A stretch of 64,000 nucleotides of DNA from Megaleporinus macrocephalus (GCA_021613375.1 CM038706.1:21890866-21954865); one strand, 5' to 3'; shown: positions 34,785 through 46,359, counted from the first letter of the stretch. Translations and numbers: made by a program. Notes: a model not told the origin generated them from the letters alone.

Positions 34785-35758
34785 ACTGCCAGCATAACAA
34801 ATTTAGTAATTAGATAGCTGTTGTGAAGTTTGTGTGCCTGTTTTTGAGTAGCTTTGTAGTTTGGTGCAAAATTTTAAGAAATTTGTTCCTGGACAAAATC
34901 ATCTTTTGTCACTGAAATATGTAGGCAGTTTTTTTTTGATAACTCGTTTTTAGTATGTCTAAAATCAGTTTGAGAGGCCTAGTGCTACTTTTATATTTTT
35001 AGTTTCAGTTTAGTAAAGTATTAGCATTGTTTCAATGTTATTTAGAGAATGCCTTATAGTTGCTTGATTTTAGAATCTGGTTGTGGCTTTTGTTTTTTTA
35101 AACAATCACTTGTATCTCACATAAACATTTATCCATTTGTGATCTGTTTGTAGGTGTTAGGGAGTCCTTCACCTATACATTATAGGAATTTAGTGATTCA
35201 AACTTTTTTGTAGCTTGGTTAGAGGTAATTCCTCCGCACAGCAAAGCTACCTCATTTGTTTTACTGTCCTAGTGGTTCATTAGGGCTTTGAACGCCAACA
35301 TTACTGTGGTGGTGTGGCAGGAGTGTAGGGTCTTCCATATGGAAGACCTGATCCGGTCAGTTTATCTGACATTTGTTTTGTAGGGTTCTCCATATGGAAG
35401 ACCTGATTCAGTCAGCTTGTATAACATTTGTTGTAGGATCTGCTTTCAGGAGAAAGATCTGATTCAGGTCAAATGGCATTTTGCTATGTGGTGTTTTTTC
35501 TGTTAAAAGAACTGATTCGGTCATTTGACATTTTGTTTTTGTTTTGTTCATTTCCGTAGGGTTGAGAAGATCTAAAGTCTAGTCTTGATTGTGTTTTTGT
35601 TGTGCTCCTTGTTTGCCATCAAGGAGACTAGTTTTGTTTAGTGTTCCTGAACCACCCTCATTTAAGTGTCAGATATACAAGTGATGTGTTTAGATGTGTT
35701 TTATGACACTATGAATTAAAAACTTAATTCATTGGATGTTTTTTCTTAAGGGTGGGTG
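34785..35758 (+). mobile_element. Noncoding internal region of an LTR retrotransposon (3' part)
   Basis: A T/G-rich, frame-free stretch ends in a polypurine-like tract (aagggtgggtg) exactly before the LTR at 35759. That is the expected position of the plus-strand primer. No gag or pol coding sequence is visible, so the coding part was lost or lies outside this copy. It contains a 50-55 bp tandem repeat listed separately. The left boundary is inferred from the end of the preceding repeat. Confidence 0.45.
35326..35535 (+). repeat. ~53-bp tandem repeat, four units, each with a hairpin
   Basis: Units start at 35326, 35381, 35434 and about 35484 (possibly a fifth at 35559). Each has tagg..., a palindromic segment, then ctgattcrgtca and a ...catttg end. 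Unit 1 carries a perfect palindrome, tcttccatatggaaga. In units 3 and 4 the palindrome differs in sequence but still pairs partly. Confidence 0.75.
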
Positions 35759-36339
35759 TGTTACGACCCCTGGTCGTAATACCCATTTTTTAATGTCTGT
35801 TGGCGCCCATGTTGTTTGTGTTTTTTCTCAGTGACATTGTGTGCAGGTCCGTGACTAACCACTAGAGGTCACCTTCATGAATAAAGAATTGTCAAGCGGC
35901 AATTTTGGGTGACGTTCAGGGTTCTCTCCTTTGACCTGACTTGGAACAACTCCTGCCCAGACCAGCTCGGCAGTTCCACCACATTTGTCCATTTAATAAA
36001 GCTTTTTATGGCTTTGTTAGATTACATAAGATCTCTGTGGGACGTAGGGGACGGGTGCCTTTTGTTTGTCTACCCTTTTCCCGTTTTGTGGTAGGGAGTT
36101 AGGGGTAGTTTTGTGTATTTTTGTTTGTTTTGTTTTCAGGTTTAGTTAGTTATGTTTCTTTAGTTGTTTTGTTTGTTATTTTGCCGTTGGCCCATCCCCG
36201 AAGCCAGTGTCCTGTCTATTACTCATTTGTTGAAAATAAACTTGCAGTTTTCAGGTTTTGAAAAGTGTCTGGCAGAGGTCAGAGGAGAGAACCCACTCTC
36301 AATTTCTGTTACGGCCTGACCCTAGACCAGGTCATAACA
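35759..36339 (+). mobile_element. LTR of a retrotransposon (581 bp), probably 3' LTR
   Basis: It starts tgttacgacc and ends ggtcataaca. These ends are inverted repeats (9 of 10 bases) with canonical TG...CA termini. Three AATAAA signals lie inside (35880, 35995 and 36235). The polypurine tract just upstream suggests this is the 3' LTR. Flanking 5-mers (gggtg and cacac) do not match, so it is not a clean solo LTR. No second LTR was seen upstream. Gypsy-type is likely from the ends, but without coding sequence the superfamily is open. Confidence 0.7.
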
Positions 36340-36478
36340 CACACATTGTCCATTTTATCAGCTCCACCTAACAGACTGTCCATCTGTTGCTCCACAGACA
36401 TAGTTAGCCCCCTTTTACCCTGTTCTTCAATGGTCAGGACCCCTGCTTACAGGACCACCATAGAGGAGGTAATCTCTG
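36340..36478 (+). mobile_element. Fold-back repeat family, copy 2 (fragment)
   Basis: It begins immediately after the LTR with cattgtccattttatcagctc. It continues through accctgttcttcaatggtcagg and aggaccaccatagaggagg, then matching is lost. The missing left end suggests that the LTR element inserted into this repeat. Confidence 0.7.
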
Positions 36479-37539
36479 AACTGTAGAGTTTTTGTTCTAA
36501 TATTCTTGTTTGATACAGCGCTTCAAATATCTCCGTTTTCCCACTGCCTACTACAAGTCCAGGTAAAGGCAGCTTTTACTGTACCTTTGACTTTCTGAAC
36601 CTCATTTAGTCTTTTTGTTAAAACAAAACACCAGAACAAATAATCCTTTACTACTTATTAGACGCAGAGCAAACTAAGAACCTGCCTTGTCAACAAGTCG
36701 GTAGAGTCCCTGAGGTATGTGTGCTCTTATTGACAAAGTACTTTATTGTAACACTATTTCCACAAAGTCAATCCACCCTCTTCACTCCTTCCCCCGTTTA
36801 TTTATGAGTCTAAAGAATCATTGTGAGGTTAGCATCAAACTTTATCCTTACTTGCCAAGAGCTGACTCAAGCACCAAGGTTAACTCCTATTTTGCTGCTG
36901 TTACTTATTTTCTTTGTTTTTGGGCGTTTCTTTTTCTTCATCCGATCATGTGGGGACTGAAATCAGACTTAAGGCTACCGTGACTGACTTACTATAAGTA
37001 GTATAATGAGACAGGACAGGCTGATACTAGTAGGTTAATAAACTAACATGAGACACTCACTAACAAAGACACTGTTGATGTACCATCAAAATGTTGATAA
37101 CGTTGATCATTTTAGTCAATTTTTAAAAGTAAAAAAAAAAAGAAAAATTACATGCATAAAACAATTCTGTATATCACTGTATACAACACACATAATGTTT
37201 CTGTAGAAAGACACTTTTAATGTCGAAGCAACAGCAAAATATATTTACATTTACATACATTTTGCAAATAAATTGTCTTATTACAGGTTTTATGTTATTT
37301 ATTTATAGCAGCACAATAATAAAAATGGTTGTTTGTGATAATCAAAGCCTTATCTAAACTTAAGAAAGGGGATATTATGCTAATTATATACTTGGTTATG
37401 CATTTCTATCAGTATTCAGCGAGTAAATATAGGCAAAGCCTATCATTTGGTTCTTACCAAAGTTTATTGTGTAATATTTCTCAGCTGATGAACTACGTTC
37501 AGCTGGTGGCTATTTCGCTGTGATAGTGTTAAAATAAAC
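36479..37539. other. Unique AT-rich sequence
   Basis: Only an A-run near 37130 and short AT-rich motifs stand out. Frames here lack family features. Confidence 0.45.
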
Positions 37540-37860
37540 AGTTGGTCTCCGTGTGAAGTATCTCATCAGTGGTAATCAAGGCCTTTGGTGTGCATCCACT
37601 TATATCAGCCCATTCAAAACACAAGCTAATTCATCAGAGCTAATTGGCATTAGTGAAGAAGCCCTATTGTAACCTCCACCCGACACCTACCATATTTTTT
37701 AGATATTAATGAGCATGTAAGAAATAAGGCTTCTGTCTGCAACACTTGATTTTCCCCTAATGGAGTGGAACTGATACAGCAGTTGTAAGGGTTTGGGCAT
37801 GCACTTCACTTATGCATGTATGAATGTAGGCTTAGTTATGCCCTCAGGACACAATCCTAA
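37540..37860. promoter_or_regulatory. Candidate conserved noncoding element
   Basis: A non-repetitive block with clustered homeodomain-type cores (agctaattcatcagagctaattgg near 37624-37648, given here as two overlapping TAATT sites). It sits next to other such blocks at 38.0 and 40.5 kb. No alignment is available. Confidence 0.3.
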
Positions 37861-37949
37861 CTCAGACAGATGCTTTGGCAAGTGACAACTTTTAATACTA
37901 AACAAACTGTTTGTTTTTTCACAATGATTCATTATCCTTCCCTTTAGTG

Positions 37950-38480
37950 CTTCTGCTGCGTGTTCGTGGTTTCAGGTCACTTTCCCGCTGGAACGCGAGA
38001 AAGTCTCTTTTACCGCGTGGCTCCGGTATCGTGGCAGTGAAGCTCACTTTCTACACAATACACTGAGCAAACAGCTTTCAGCTCTCCTTTTTCTGTCTCT
38101 CTCTCTCAATTAAGCTGTATCATACTGCTCACCCGGTACATTTGCATAATTTATGAGTGGCTGTGAGGAAGCTGGATCTCATTAGAGACTGGGTTATTGC
38201 TGGGTGTTAAGTTGGAGGATCTCAGCTTTTGTGTGCTGGGCCTGATAAGGGCCTTGTGAAGCCCCCGGACAGGAAGTGGCCGTTTGCGGAGTCACTCTGG
38301 TTTAATTAAGATCAGGCGGCGCGGAAGACGCCTCTCAGCAAAGGACCTGCCACCACAATCACTCTGCCCAGCCTTTCGTTCCGCTCAGTCAGCCTGGGAC
38401 TGGTTACCATGGTGAAGACCCAGCAATTCAAAGTTTTCGTGAGTAGTTGCATGCAAATGATGCCGAACGTGTAAAGTCAA
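37950..38480. promoter_or_regulatory. Candidate conserved noncoding element or promoter-like block
   Basis: GC-balanced, CpG-containing sequence within AT-rich DNA. It has an octamer (atttgcat, 38140-38147), tttaattaag (about 38301-38310), a GATA-like tgataagg (about 38243-38250) and an ETS-like caggaagtg (about 38270-38278). Near its end, ttaccatgg with MVKTQQFKVF runs into a good donor, gtgagt, at 38440. A very short first coding exon is therefore possible, but I recognise no such protein. Confidence 0.35.
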
Positions 38481-39539
38481 GGTTGCTTGTGGTTTTAATT
38501 TATGAGATTTTCATTTGCGACCCTTAACGTGAAATAACCAGTCAATCCTATTTTAAATTTTACTCATTCTGTTTCATTGATCTAGTCTGACCTAACGTCT
38601 CGTCAGCAGGACGTTTATCACGATGCCCCTTTTGAATCTTTTGAGTCGCAATGGCTGCATGTCCACGTTGGTCATACTAAGTGGTTAAGTGTTAACGTAT
38701 TTGGAATTGGAGCTTTCTGTGTACTTTACGTTACTTTTATATTCTTCTGTTTGGGTCCTCAGACTTCTTAATGACTTGTTCCTGACTCCTGTGTCTGGAC
38801 AATCAACTGTTCTGAGCTTTATTGAGTTGGTACTTTACATAATATGTCCAAAATCATTCACTTGGTTACCGTGGCTATGAGTGAGAGTTGCGACTTTGGT
38901 CAAGGGTCCCTTTGTTTGTTTCCTTTGCCATCCAAGGTACCCTCAACAGCCTTCACCAACACACGTTCAAAGGCATCAGTCACACTTTTTTATTGTCAAG
39001 TTTTCACTTCCAAAAAGTACTGCCAGAGAGACCATAGTTTTCTGAATTCTGATCTTTGTTTGTAGAGACTTTTTACTTCATTTGAAGGCCTTTTTAAAGT
39101 TTCTTTATCTGTACCATATTTCTAGACTGTTGGATCCTTTGTTATTAATAATGGATCCAAGTAGTCAAAAGCAGTCCATCATTTTTGCTGTTTACCATCT
39201 TTCTGTTTACCTTCAGCTTCCCTCAACATTTCTTATTATATGCTCAGCATAAAAGTAGAACAAGTATAGAGACAGTATGTAGCCTTGTCTAGGTTATTTG
39301 CTGAAGTGGAACCAAATTGTTAGGTCATTTTCTGGCATGACTGTGGCTTAGTGATCAGTGTAGAGGGTTCCTCATTGAAATGACTGGATTCTAGGTTCTG
39401 GTATTCCCATGAATTTACAGGTTTGGCACAGTTTACTGTATGCAAAGAAAACCATGCCAACTTCAGTCTTAAATACCTTGTTTTTTTTGATGATGCAGTA
39501 CCTCAACAAAGATATCTCTGTAACTCTTTATTTTGATGG
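38481..39539. other. Unique sequence, nothing recognised
   Basis: No repeats or credible frames were recognised. Confidence 0.45.
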
Positions 39540-39589
39540 TCCACTGTAGATGCTTTACGGAGTCTCAACGTATTTCAAAGTATCTTTAA

Positions 39590-39775
39590 TAACATATCGT
39601 CGCTGTCCAATAAAAAAACAGATATCTCTAAAACAGGCCAAAAACTTTCAATGTAAGTCGATGGAACCAGAAATTTTGTTTTGGAGCACTTCTCTTGGTT
39701 TATTTATCATCTATTTTACACAATGTAATTGACAGCTGTTATTTTCAAATGATGTAGAAAAATGAAAATATTAAA
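39590..39775 (+). repeat. Dispersed repeat family X, copy 1
   Basis: tttcaatgtaagtcgatgg, accagaaattttgttttgg, agcacttct and tcaaatgatgtagaaaaatg occur in the same order as in copies at 47030-47240 and 48005-48200. It looks like a non-autonomous fish repeat. No coding capacity. Confidence 0.65.
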
Positions 39776-40539
39776 TTAAATTAAATTCAATTGAAATATT
39801 AAATACAACTGACCTTGAAGTTAAATGTGAATTATTCCTAAATTCCTAAACCTAAATATGAGTCTGAACTTACGGCAAAACCTTCACCTACTCCTAACCT
39901 TAACCTTAATGTTGTTAATAACTGAAGTATCTGCAGATCATTTATAGCAGAATATACAGATAATAGATGATGGATTTCTCTTGTTCAGCAATAATATCTA
40001 TTGTTCTTCTGCCTTCCTAAATCCCTCTGGCATGTTCCTATTTTTATGTTTACTTGTTCCTTGGCATTAAAAGATAAACAACAACATTTTTTTTTCTTTT
40101 GCAATTTCAAGCTAATTTTGCAACACTAATCCCTCTTCAGACTAAGATAGCAGCTACAGTTAACTGAGTGTAGACTATTTCCATTTTTGGCATACCTGAC
40201 CAAACCTGACCCTGAATAATAAATTATGTTTATAGCCTTTTGCTTTTTGCTTCCCATTTTCATTTCCCCCATGTTTTGCCTCTTCAGAAGTCTGAAGGAA
40301 GTCTAAGTGTAACTTTTGGTCCATTTCACTGATATCTATTTGTCCTGCGTAAGAGATGGAGGAGCCAATCCGTGCCAAGGAAGGCGATGTGTGCTCGAAG
40401 GGGTTTGTTTAAAGATGTGCTCGCTGCCTTGTTATTTACATAAGCTAACAAGGTTATTGGGAGCTTTAGCTGCCTGAATGTCACCGTGGTTTTAAAGTAT
40501 ATGAGAATTTAATAAGCATCTCTGTCAAAGAGCGTTGGA
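39776..40539. other. Unique AT-rich sequence
   Basis: Includes a short (TTAAA)n-like stretch near 39770-39785. No gene was recognised. Confidence 0.45.
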
Positions 40540-40710
40540 GGGGAGGAATGTGGGCCATGAATATTTATGAGGGCCTCTTCAGAGGGATTTGCTCCTGAGC
40601 TACCTGCTTTAGCTTCCTCCCAAAATTACCTGAGACAATCTGCTGCCTCTGTTTATGCAACAGCATCACCAGCCTCTCTGCCCCCACCAGAGAATTTACG
40701 AACAGGTGAG
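40540..40710 (+). promoter_or_regulatory. Conserved-looking block with a possible microexon
   Basis: A non-repetitive block including gccatgaatatttatgaggg. At its end, two acceptor-like sites (tttatgcaacag at about 40663 and gcccccaccag at 40690) precede a donor, gtgaga, at 40706. They define either a 42-bp or a 15-bp exon that keeps frame (HHQPLCPHQRIYEQ or RIYEQ). Both lengths are multiples of three. Chance occurrence is quite possible, and I do not recognise the peptide. Confidence 0.2.
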
Positions 40711-40763
40711 AATGAAAATATCTGTTCTTGATACTGTCATTATACCTTTGATTTACACTAAAG

Positions 40764-40764
<1 letters not shown>

Positions 40765-40829
<65 letters not shown>
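40765..40829. repeat. Poly(A) run followed by (AT)n
   Basis: About 19 A residues run directly into about 23 AT units. This is a compound microsatellite likely to vary in length. Confidence 0.95.
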
Positions 40830-40831
<2 letters not shown>

Positions 40832-42379
40832 TTTGTATCTCAGACAACAATATTTCAGTTGTACTTGTTTTGCTGGGCTTTCATTATTATTTTATTTCTT
40901 TCTGCAATATTGTGAATGCTTTGTTTATCTATGCGGGGAGAAAGACGTTTCTAACATAATGGGGACCCTCATTTCCTCATAGCAGTGCTATAATAGAAAA
41001 AGTTTTCATGGCGTGACTTCTGAGGTACCAGACTGAACCATCTCACTGATTTCTAGTTACATCCTTATAAGCAGCTTATAAGAGATTAAACAAGTGATAT
41101 AAATCCAATCTTCTAAGCTAAGCTTACACATGTATATTAATGAATTAAAATAATAATAATAACATTTGAAGACAGAAGGCTATTTTATTTATTTATACTC
41201 AAATTTAATTATGAGAAAAGTTGCTAATAACCCCTCAGGGTCACTATTATGTTAACTGTAAATCCAGCCTTAAGCAGCATACATAAAAAAAAAAGATATA
41301 GGGGTAAAACAATGTCTATCTCCACAAACCACAAAAAAAACACCTCCACAAAGGTTTGCTACCCATACAGTTAACAAAATGTAATACAGTCAAATGCACC
41401 AGCTGATTTCTGAATTATGTTATGACGCATGTTATGATATCACCAGTTTGGTAATTAACAGTAATAGTTAAGAGTTTTCTTTGTTGGTAACACAGAACAA
41501 TATGGTTTGTTGGTACAAAAAACATATACTGACATTAATTTATCATTCTAATATAGCCAGCTAAAGCTTATTAGCTACATTATGAAACAAATTATGTTTA
41601 TTGCATGTTACAGACATGATCTGTTGATTACTCTCATAAACGTAATAACAAACTCATAAAATTGTTGTTAGCTACAATATATGCTCACACAGTAACCTAT
41701 GAGTGCTGCAAACTTGAACATCTCCAAAACCTCTGGTTAACGTCAGCTTAACGTCTGTTACAGAGTTAATCATAGCAGGCAGTCCAGTTTATAGTCGAAC
41801 CAGAGCTATCACTTTCGTAGTGCTGTAACTCTATAAGTAAATATCAAATAACACTTCAGAAAGTCTCAAGGTCATTTGTGTCCGAACACAGCTTACAAAC
41901 ACAATGGACACTGATAACATACTAAAGATATTATGAAATAGTGGACAGAAACAGTTGCTAAGCAGTGATAGAAGTGCTTAGGAAAACAAGACAGAACTTG
42001 CAGACAGCATTATGATTTTGACTGGCCATAATGCAGGCACAATACTTCCAGAAAACAAATCAGATTATATTATTTTAAAAAATGTGGTGTAATAAATATT
42101 TTCCACCTTTTGATTTGGTTGCTATTTGATCAGTCTTGGTGGGCCCAAGCCTAAAAGTGGCTACAACCCTGGGTTTGGGACATTTGCACAGAAATGTATG
42201 GTGTATCTGTTATTTACATTGTTTCTGTGTGGATGGGAAATTTGGTGTAATAATAAATATTGTATACAGATGTTCATATGCATGTGCAAATGTTGCTACA
42301 AAATTAAGATATCGCACTGCTGTACTGTCTACTACAGCTGAAGGGTGCTGGCGAGGCCATATGGCCTGAGACTGGAGGA
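40830..42379. other. Unique AT-rich sequence
   Basis: Short A-runs only, with no element recognised. The two overlapping frames at 42126-42369 lack family features. Confidence 0.45.
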
Positions 42380-42860
42380 AAAAGAAGAAAATATGTTGAC
42401 ATTGATTGCAGCTGCATTTTATGTTAAGGTGAAATAAACTCCACGTATGCTGACTCTACACCATTTGACTGAATGGAAATGCGGGTGTAATTAAATTAAG
42501 GTCATTCAGCCATTTCCTTCTTTGAGTGCTTCATGTAAATGAATATTCTTGTGAATTCCTATGAAATTGCAATCGTGAGACGCCGTCGATTTTGTTGAGT
42601 CTGCTGCAGAATAACAACTATAAAGCACGCCCGCAGCCCAAGATGCATGAGGACCGCTTCCTGGTTGATCTTCTGAGCCATGCTTCATTCTTCCACATCA
42701 CACAACCTTCGCACACCCTTAACCGTCGCCTGTCTCCTCTCCCTCATTAGCTCCCTCCCTGCTGATGACCTGATGTGTGGCCAGTCCTTTCCCTCTTCAT
42801 TAACGAACAGAACGGCGACAGCATGAGGCACAGCTTAATGCAGAGACTGAAGCCTGATAG
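42380..42860. promoter_or_regulatory. Candidate conserved noncoding element
   Basis: A balanced-composition, non-repetitive block with TAATTAAATTAA (about 42488-42499), catgtaaatgaatattcttg and aattgcaatcgtgagacg. The sequence style resembles long vertebrate conserved noncoding elements. This is inference only. Confidence 0.35.
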
Positions 42861-43509
42861 TTCCTAGCAACAGACAGCTTTAGCAAAACAACAGCAAGGA
42901 GCATGTTTCTCCATTGATGTCCTTAAAAAAAGTAGTATATGTTTTGGCTAAAACAGTGCCATTAACATCTGTATCATCTGTACTTTCTGGGATCTGAGGA
43001 ACACATTTTTACAGCTTGTAGAAGTGAAAATGAACAGCCCCCCCTTTGGTCTGGTGATCAGTATGTAACAATAGATACTGTCATCAGCGGAATTTATATC
43101 TCACTGTGTTATGAGAGGGGGATCTTCCTCTGTGAGCTGCTGCTGATGAGTAATCTCATTTTGGCTCATTATCAAAGATGACTCAAAACTTGCTTTTGTC
43201 TATGTATTACATCTTCATCACTAACTGTTTATGCGAAATGATGGAAGAGACGTGACAAGAATTCAAAAGAAAAATACTTTGCTGGGCCTCTTCAGGCCTA
43301 TTATCACATTCACACAAACAGGCCAGTGAAATAAGGTAGCTATTTATTATGTATTTATTATAGAGTAGTTATTTATTACATTCAGCACGAGGTGCCTACT
43401 GCAGACTAATACATTCTTAATATTCCACAGAAAAAAAATATAAAAAAAAGAAAAGGATACATAAAAATTAGCTCTAACATCCACTATTCTATATTATTGG
43501 ACAAATTCA
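42861..43509. other. Unique sequence, nothing recognised
   Basis: A-rich stretches near 43430-43460 only. Confidence 0.45.
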
Positions 43510-43835
43510 CATATAAATAGACACTTTATGTTTGTGGACATCTGCTCATTCGCTAACCCCATTTTTCTGCAGTAACAGCCTATGTTTTACACTAGATGTT
43601 AGATATTGCTGTGAGGATTTGATTGCAGCCGCAAGAGCAATAACGAGGCAAGGTACTGATGTTGCATGAATAGTTCTGGGTCACTCCAGCTCATCCCAAA
43701 GGTATTAAATGAAGTTCCATCACAGTTTCATTGCTCCTCAGCCCGATGCCTGGAGAGCTTTATATCCCCCTTGCAGGCACTTAGCAGTGTCCCATTTATT
43801 TGGCAATGCTATTCTATGGGGATTATACAGATTTA
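43510..43835 (-). mobile_element. Decayed, internally deleted Tc1-like transposon
   Basis: On the plus strand it reads gtggacatctgctcattcg, cagtaacagcctatg, cactagatgttagatattgc and cagccgcaagagcaataacg. tcatcccaaaggtattaaat follows. This order matches the antisense of a fish Tc1 family I recall (gtggacacctgctc...catcccaaaggtgttc). The middle is missing, and the right end (tttggcaatgctattctatgg) matches the opposite terminus. No transposase function remains. Confidence 0.65.
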
Positions 43836-44189
43836 ATACATATATCTTTCCCAATCAGCGGGGAAGACATACCTAATATTTAAAACATTGCGATTAAATG
43901 TCCTCAATATTTACATTTTTCATGCTTTCAAACTTTTCAAGCTTCTAAATCCACACTGTATAAGTTACAGCTTAATAAATAAAAATACAAAAGAAAGTTT
44001 TTGTTGGTTTTGGAGCTTATTCAACTGGCAAGAAGAAAAGAGGGAGAGCGAAAGACGGTTCATTATTGAGGGCACAGATAGCAAGAACTTCAGTCATGTA
44101 GTCTGCTCAGGTGTGTTTCAGTAAAAAAAGGTGAGTAAAAAGACTTCTGCTTTGTGAGTCGGTCAAAGGTTCATATTTAATGGCCACAA
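43836..44189. other. Sequence between two Tc1-like relics
   Basis: No feature recognised. A 78-codon frame at 43888-44124 looks like chance. Confidence 0.4.
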
Positions 44190-44945
44190 GGTTCATGCAT
44201 TAGTATGATATGTAAAAAAATTGAAGGGCAGCTGTTCCACAGTTGACTGAAAATGTCAATGCTGGACAGGCTCAGACTCTTTGAGCAAAAGACAGTGTGC
44301 CCACAACTACAGCAGAGTGGGATATTATAGTAGGACTGCAATGCATAAACCCCTCATTACAAAAATGAAAGCACATGTAACAGTTCAGTGGTGCAACAGC
44401 CATTGCCACTGTTCTATAGAGATGTGGAAAAAGTGAAGAGTCATCCTTCACCATCTTCTCCACAAATGGGAGAGTGCATGTGTGGTGTACACCAAGAGAA
44501 AGGTACAGGCCTACATCATTGCCCCTACGGTGCTTACATGTTGCCGTAGAAAGAAAAAAACACAGTTCTGTGGCTCATAGTGGCACACAACCAGAAATGC
44601 CAGGGGGGGAAATTGCCATCAATTAAACCATGTATTATCTTTATTCTTTGATGAAAATGTCTTGGTCTTTTCCAAGATGGCAATGCCCCCATCCACGGAG
44701 CACGAAGGGTCACTAAATGGTGTGATGAGTATGCAAATGATAAAAATCATATACTTTGGCCTCAGCAGTCACCAGACATTTCAGACTGACATGTTTAATG
44801 GTACTGCCTACCATCATCATCAACACAACAACAGACATTATATTTTTTGGAAGAATGGTGTTCCATTTCCAGAGACTTGTTGAATCTATGGCAAGGTAGG
44901 CTGAAGCTCTCCCATGGTGGTCCAGTTCTTAGTAGTTCTTTTTGT
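44190..44945 (+). mobile_element. Decayed Tc1-like transposon (different family)
   Basis: Around 44676 one frame gives DGNAPIHGARRVTKWCDEY and, in the same frame, WPQQSPD at 44757-44777. This is the second-aspartate block and the following hinge of Tc1/mariner transposases. The usual LNPIEHLW with the third acidic residue is destroyed (it reads ISD then frame loss). Further 3', tggaagaatggtgttcc, ccagagacttgttgaatcta and gcaaggtaggctgaagct match the C-terminal region of the family. Upstream, agttgactgaaaatgtcaat belongs to the N-terminal part. Several frameshifts are present. Confidence 0.75.
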
Positions 44946-45073
44946 TTATTTCCTTTAAATCATCACTTGTTTGTATTTACAAGTCTGCAATTAGAAGCAA
45001 TTACGATGAATAAATACATAGGAATACATTCCATGAAAAGTTCCAAAGTTTCTAAGACAAATGCAAACAAGAC

Positions 45074-45077
<4 letters not shown>
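44946..45077. other. Unique sequence
   Basis: Short AT-rich link between the Tc1 relic and the CA microsatellite. Confidence 0.4.
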
Positions 45078-45124
<47 letters not shown>

Positions 45125-45127
45125 ACA
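45078..45127 (+). repeat. (CA)n microsatellite, about 24 units
   Basis: A nearly perfect CA run with one interruption. The three overlapping frames around it (plus 44847-45248; minus 44963-45217 and 44991-45233) are driven by the repeat. Confidence 0.95.
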
Positions 45128-45877
45128 GAGACATCTCACTTCTGAATTTGCAGCGTCCGTATGGTCTGTAGAAGCAGCTGCTAGCAGTCTGCAGAAGCAG
45201 GGTGAGAATATGCCCACCCCGCCCTCTCTCCACTTCCTACTGCTTTAATTGCTCATGTACTTTGATCACTCAGAGGTATCAGTAGACCCTCAACCCCACA
45301 ACCCCACCCCACCCCCGGTGGAATCCACTCCCCTCCAGAGAGGAAGAAAGAAAGCAGGAGTCAGCAGAATAAAGGGAACCATCTCAAGGCTAAACGAGTG
45401 CGAAGGAGAGATGAGACTTTCCTACTCCCGCACCGAGCCTCTTCCCTGTACAGCCCCTGCTCTCTGGCTCACTGATGTTAAAGCAAGTTAAAGTCGGCCA
45501 CGCTGTCAAGTCACGCTCTCAAGGGATGTGACGGGTTTGGAGAGAACTGCGCGGCTGCTACAAATGTACGAATCACAGCGCTACTTCATAAATCCAATTG
45601 CATCAGTCTTGGCTCAGGAACCTGAGGAGCAGTCCTCTTTCACATCATGGACACAACAGGACCTGAAGCAGATACCCTACTGTGAAGATGCCTGTGACTG
45701 AAATAATGATTCTCCTTCAACGGTACAGGAAACGTCTAGTGAATCCATTGATGCCGACAGCATGACAGCAGTGTAGGTGAGAGAAGGTGAGAGAGTGAAG
45801 GATGTGCCAGAAGAAGAGGAAAACTGAAAGAGGCAGAAAAGAGGAAGAGAATGAAAGGGCAAGAGGGATAAAGGACG
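45128..45877. other. GC-balanced unique sequence
   Basis: Includes a C-rich run (accccaccccacccccgg, about 45300-45317). A plus-strand piece ending at gcagg|gtgaga (45202) has an acceptor-like ttgcag upstream and an open frame (SVWSVEAAASSLQKQ), but no family match, so I leave it uncalled. Part of the block may be conserved noncoding DNA. Confidence 0.35.
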
Positions 45878-45878
45878 T

Positions 45879-45923
<45 letters not shown>
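45878..45923 (+). repeat. (GA)n microsatellite
   Basis: GA run with two short interruptions. The minus-strand LSLSLS frames over it are artefacts. Confidence 0.95.
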
Positions 45924-45925
<2 letters not shown>

Positions 45926-46359
45926 GATGCAAGCGGGATAAGAAGAGATGGGAGCTGTGTTTTTCCCCTGGCTTTGTTTTCTTGCATTGTATCCAATCAA
46001 TTTCCACCCGGGAATCCTCTGCGTTTTCTAGTGTGAAGGGTGTAATATTAATGTTTATTTTGCGGCATGAAACTCACCCACAACACCACGCAGACAGTGA
46101 GTGATTGCTTCTACACACTGTGGCTCGGGACTGTTATCTCTGGGCACTGAATGTGTACTCTCAGATTTTCAATTATCTAGTTGAGTTGCACTGCATTATT
46201 GAGAATGCAGGATCAATACAAACAGTGTGTGGAGCCTGCTCTGTGATGTAACCCCGATATTAAGGAGGAGAGGATAGAGGAGAGGGCGACGGCATTAAGG
46301 AGACACTGAAGCAACTACATGGGAGATTAAACGTGGAATAGGATTTTTGCCTATTTTGG
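45924..46359. other. Unique sequence, nothing recognised
   Basis: GC-balanced and without repeats. No motif supports a call. Confidence 0.4.

Noticed and set aside
35759..36339. Solo LTR with clean target-site duplication
   Set aside because: The flanking five bases do not match and a polypurine tract precedes it, so 3' LTR is the better reading.
44847..45248. 133-codon frame over the CA microsatellite
   Set aside because: Kept open by (CA)n. The minus strand is open for the same reason.
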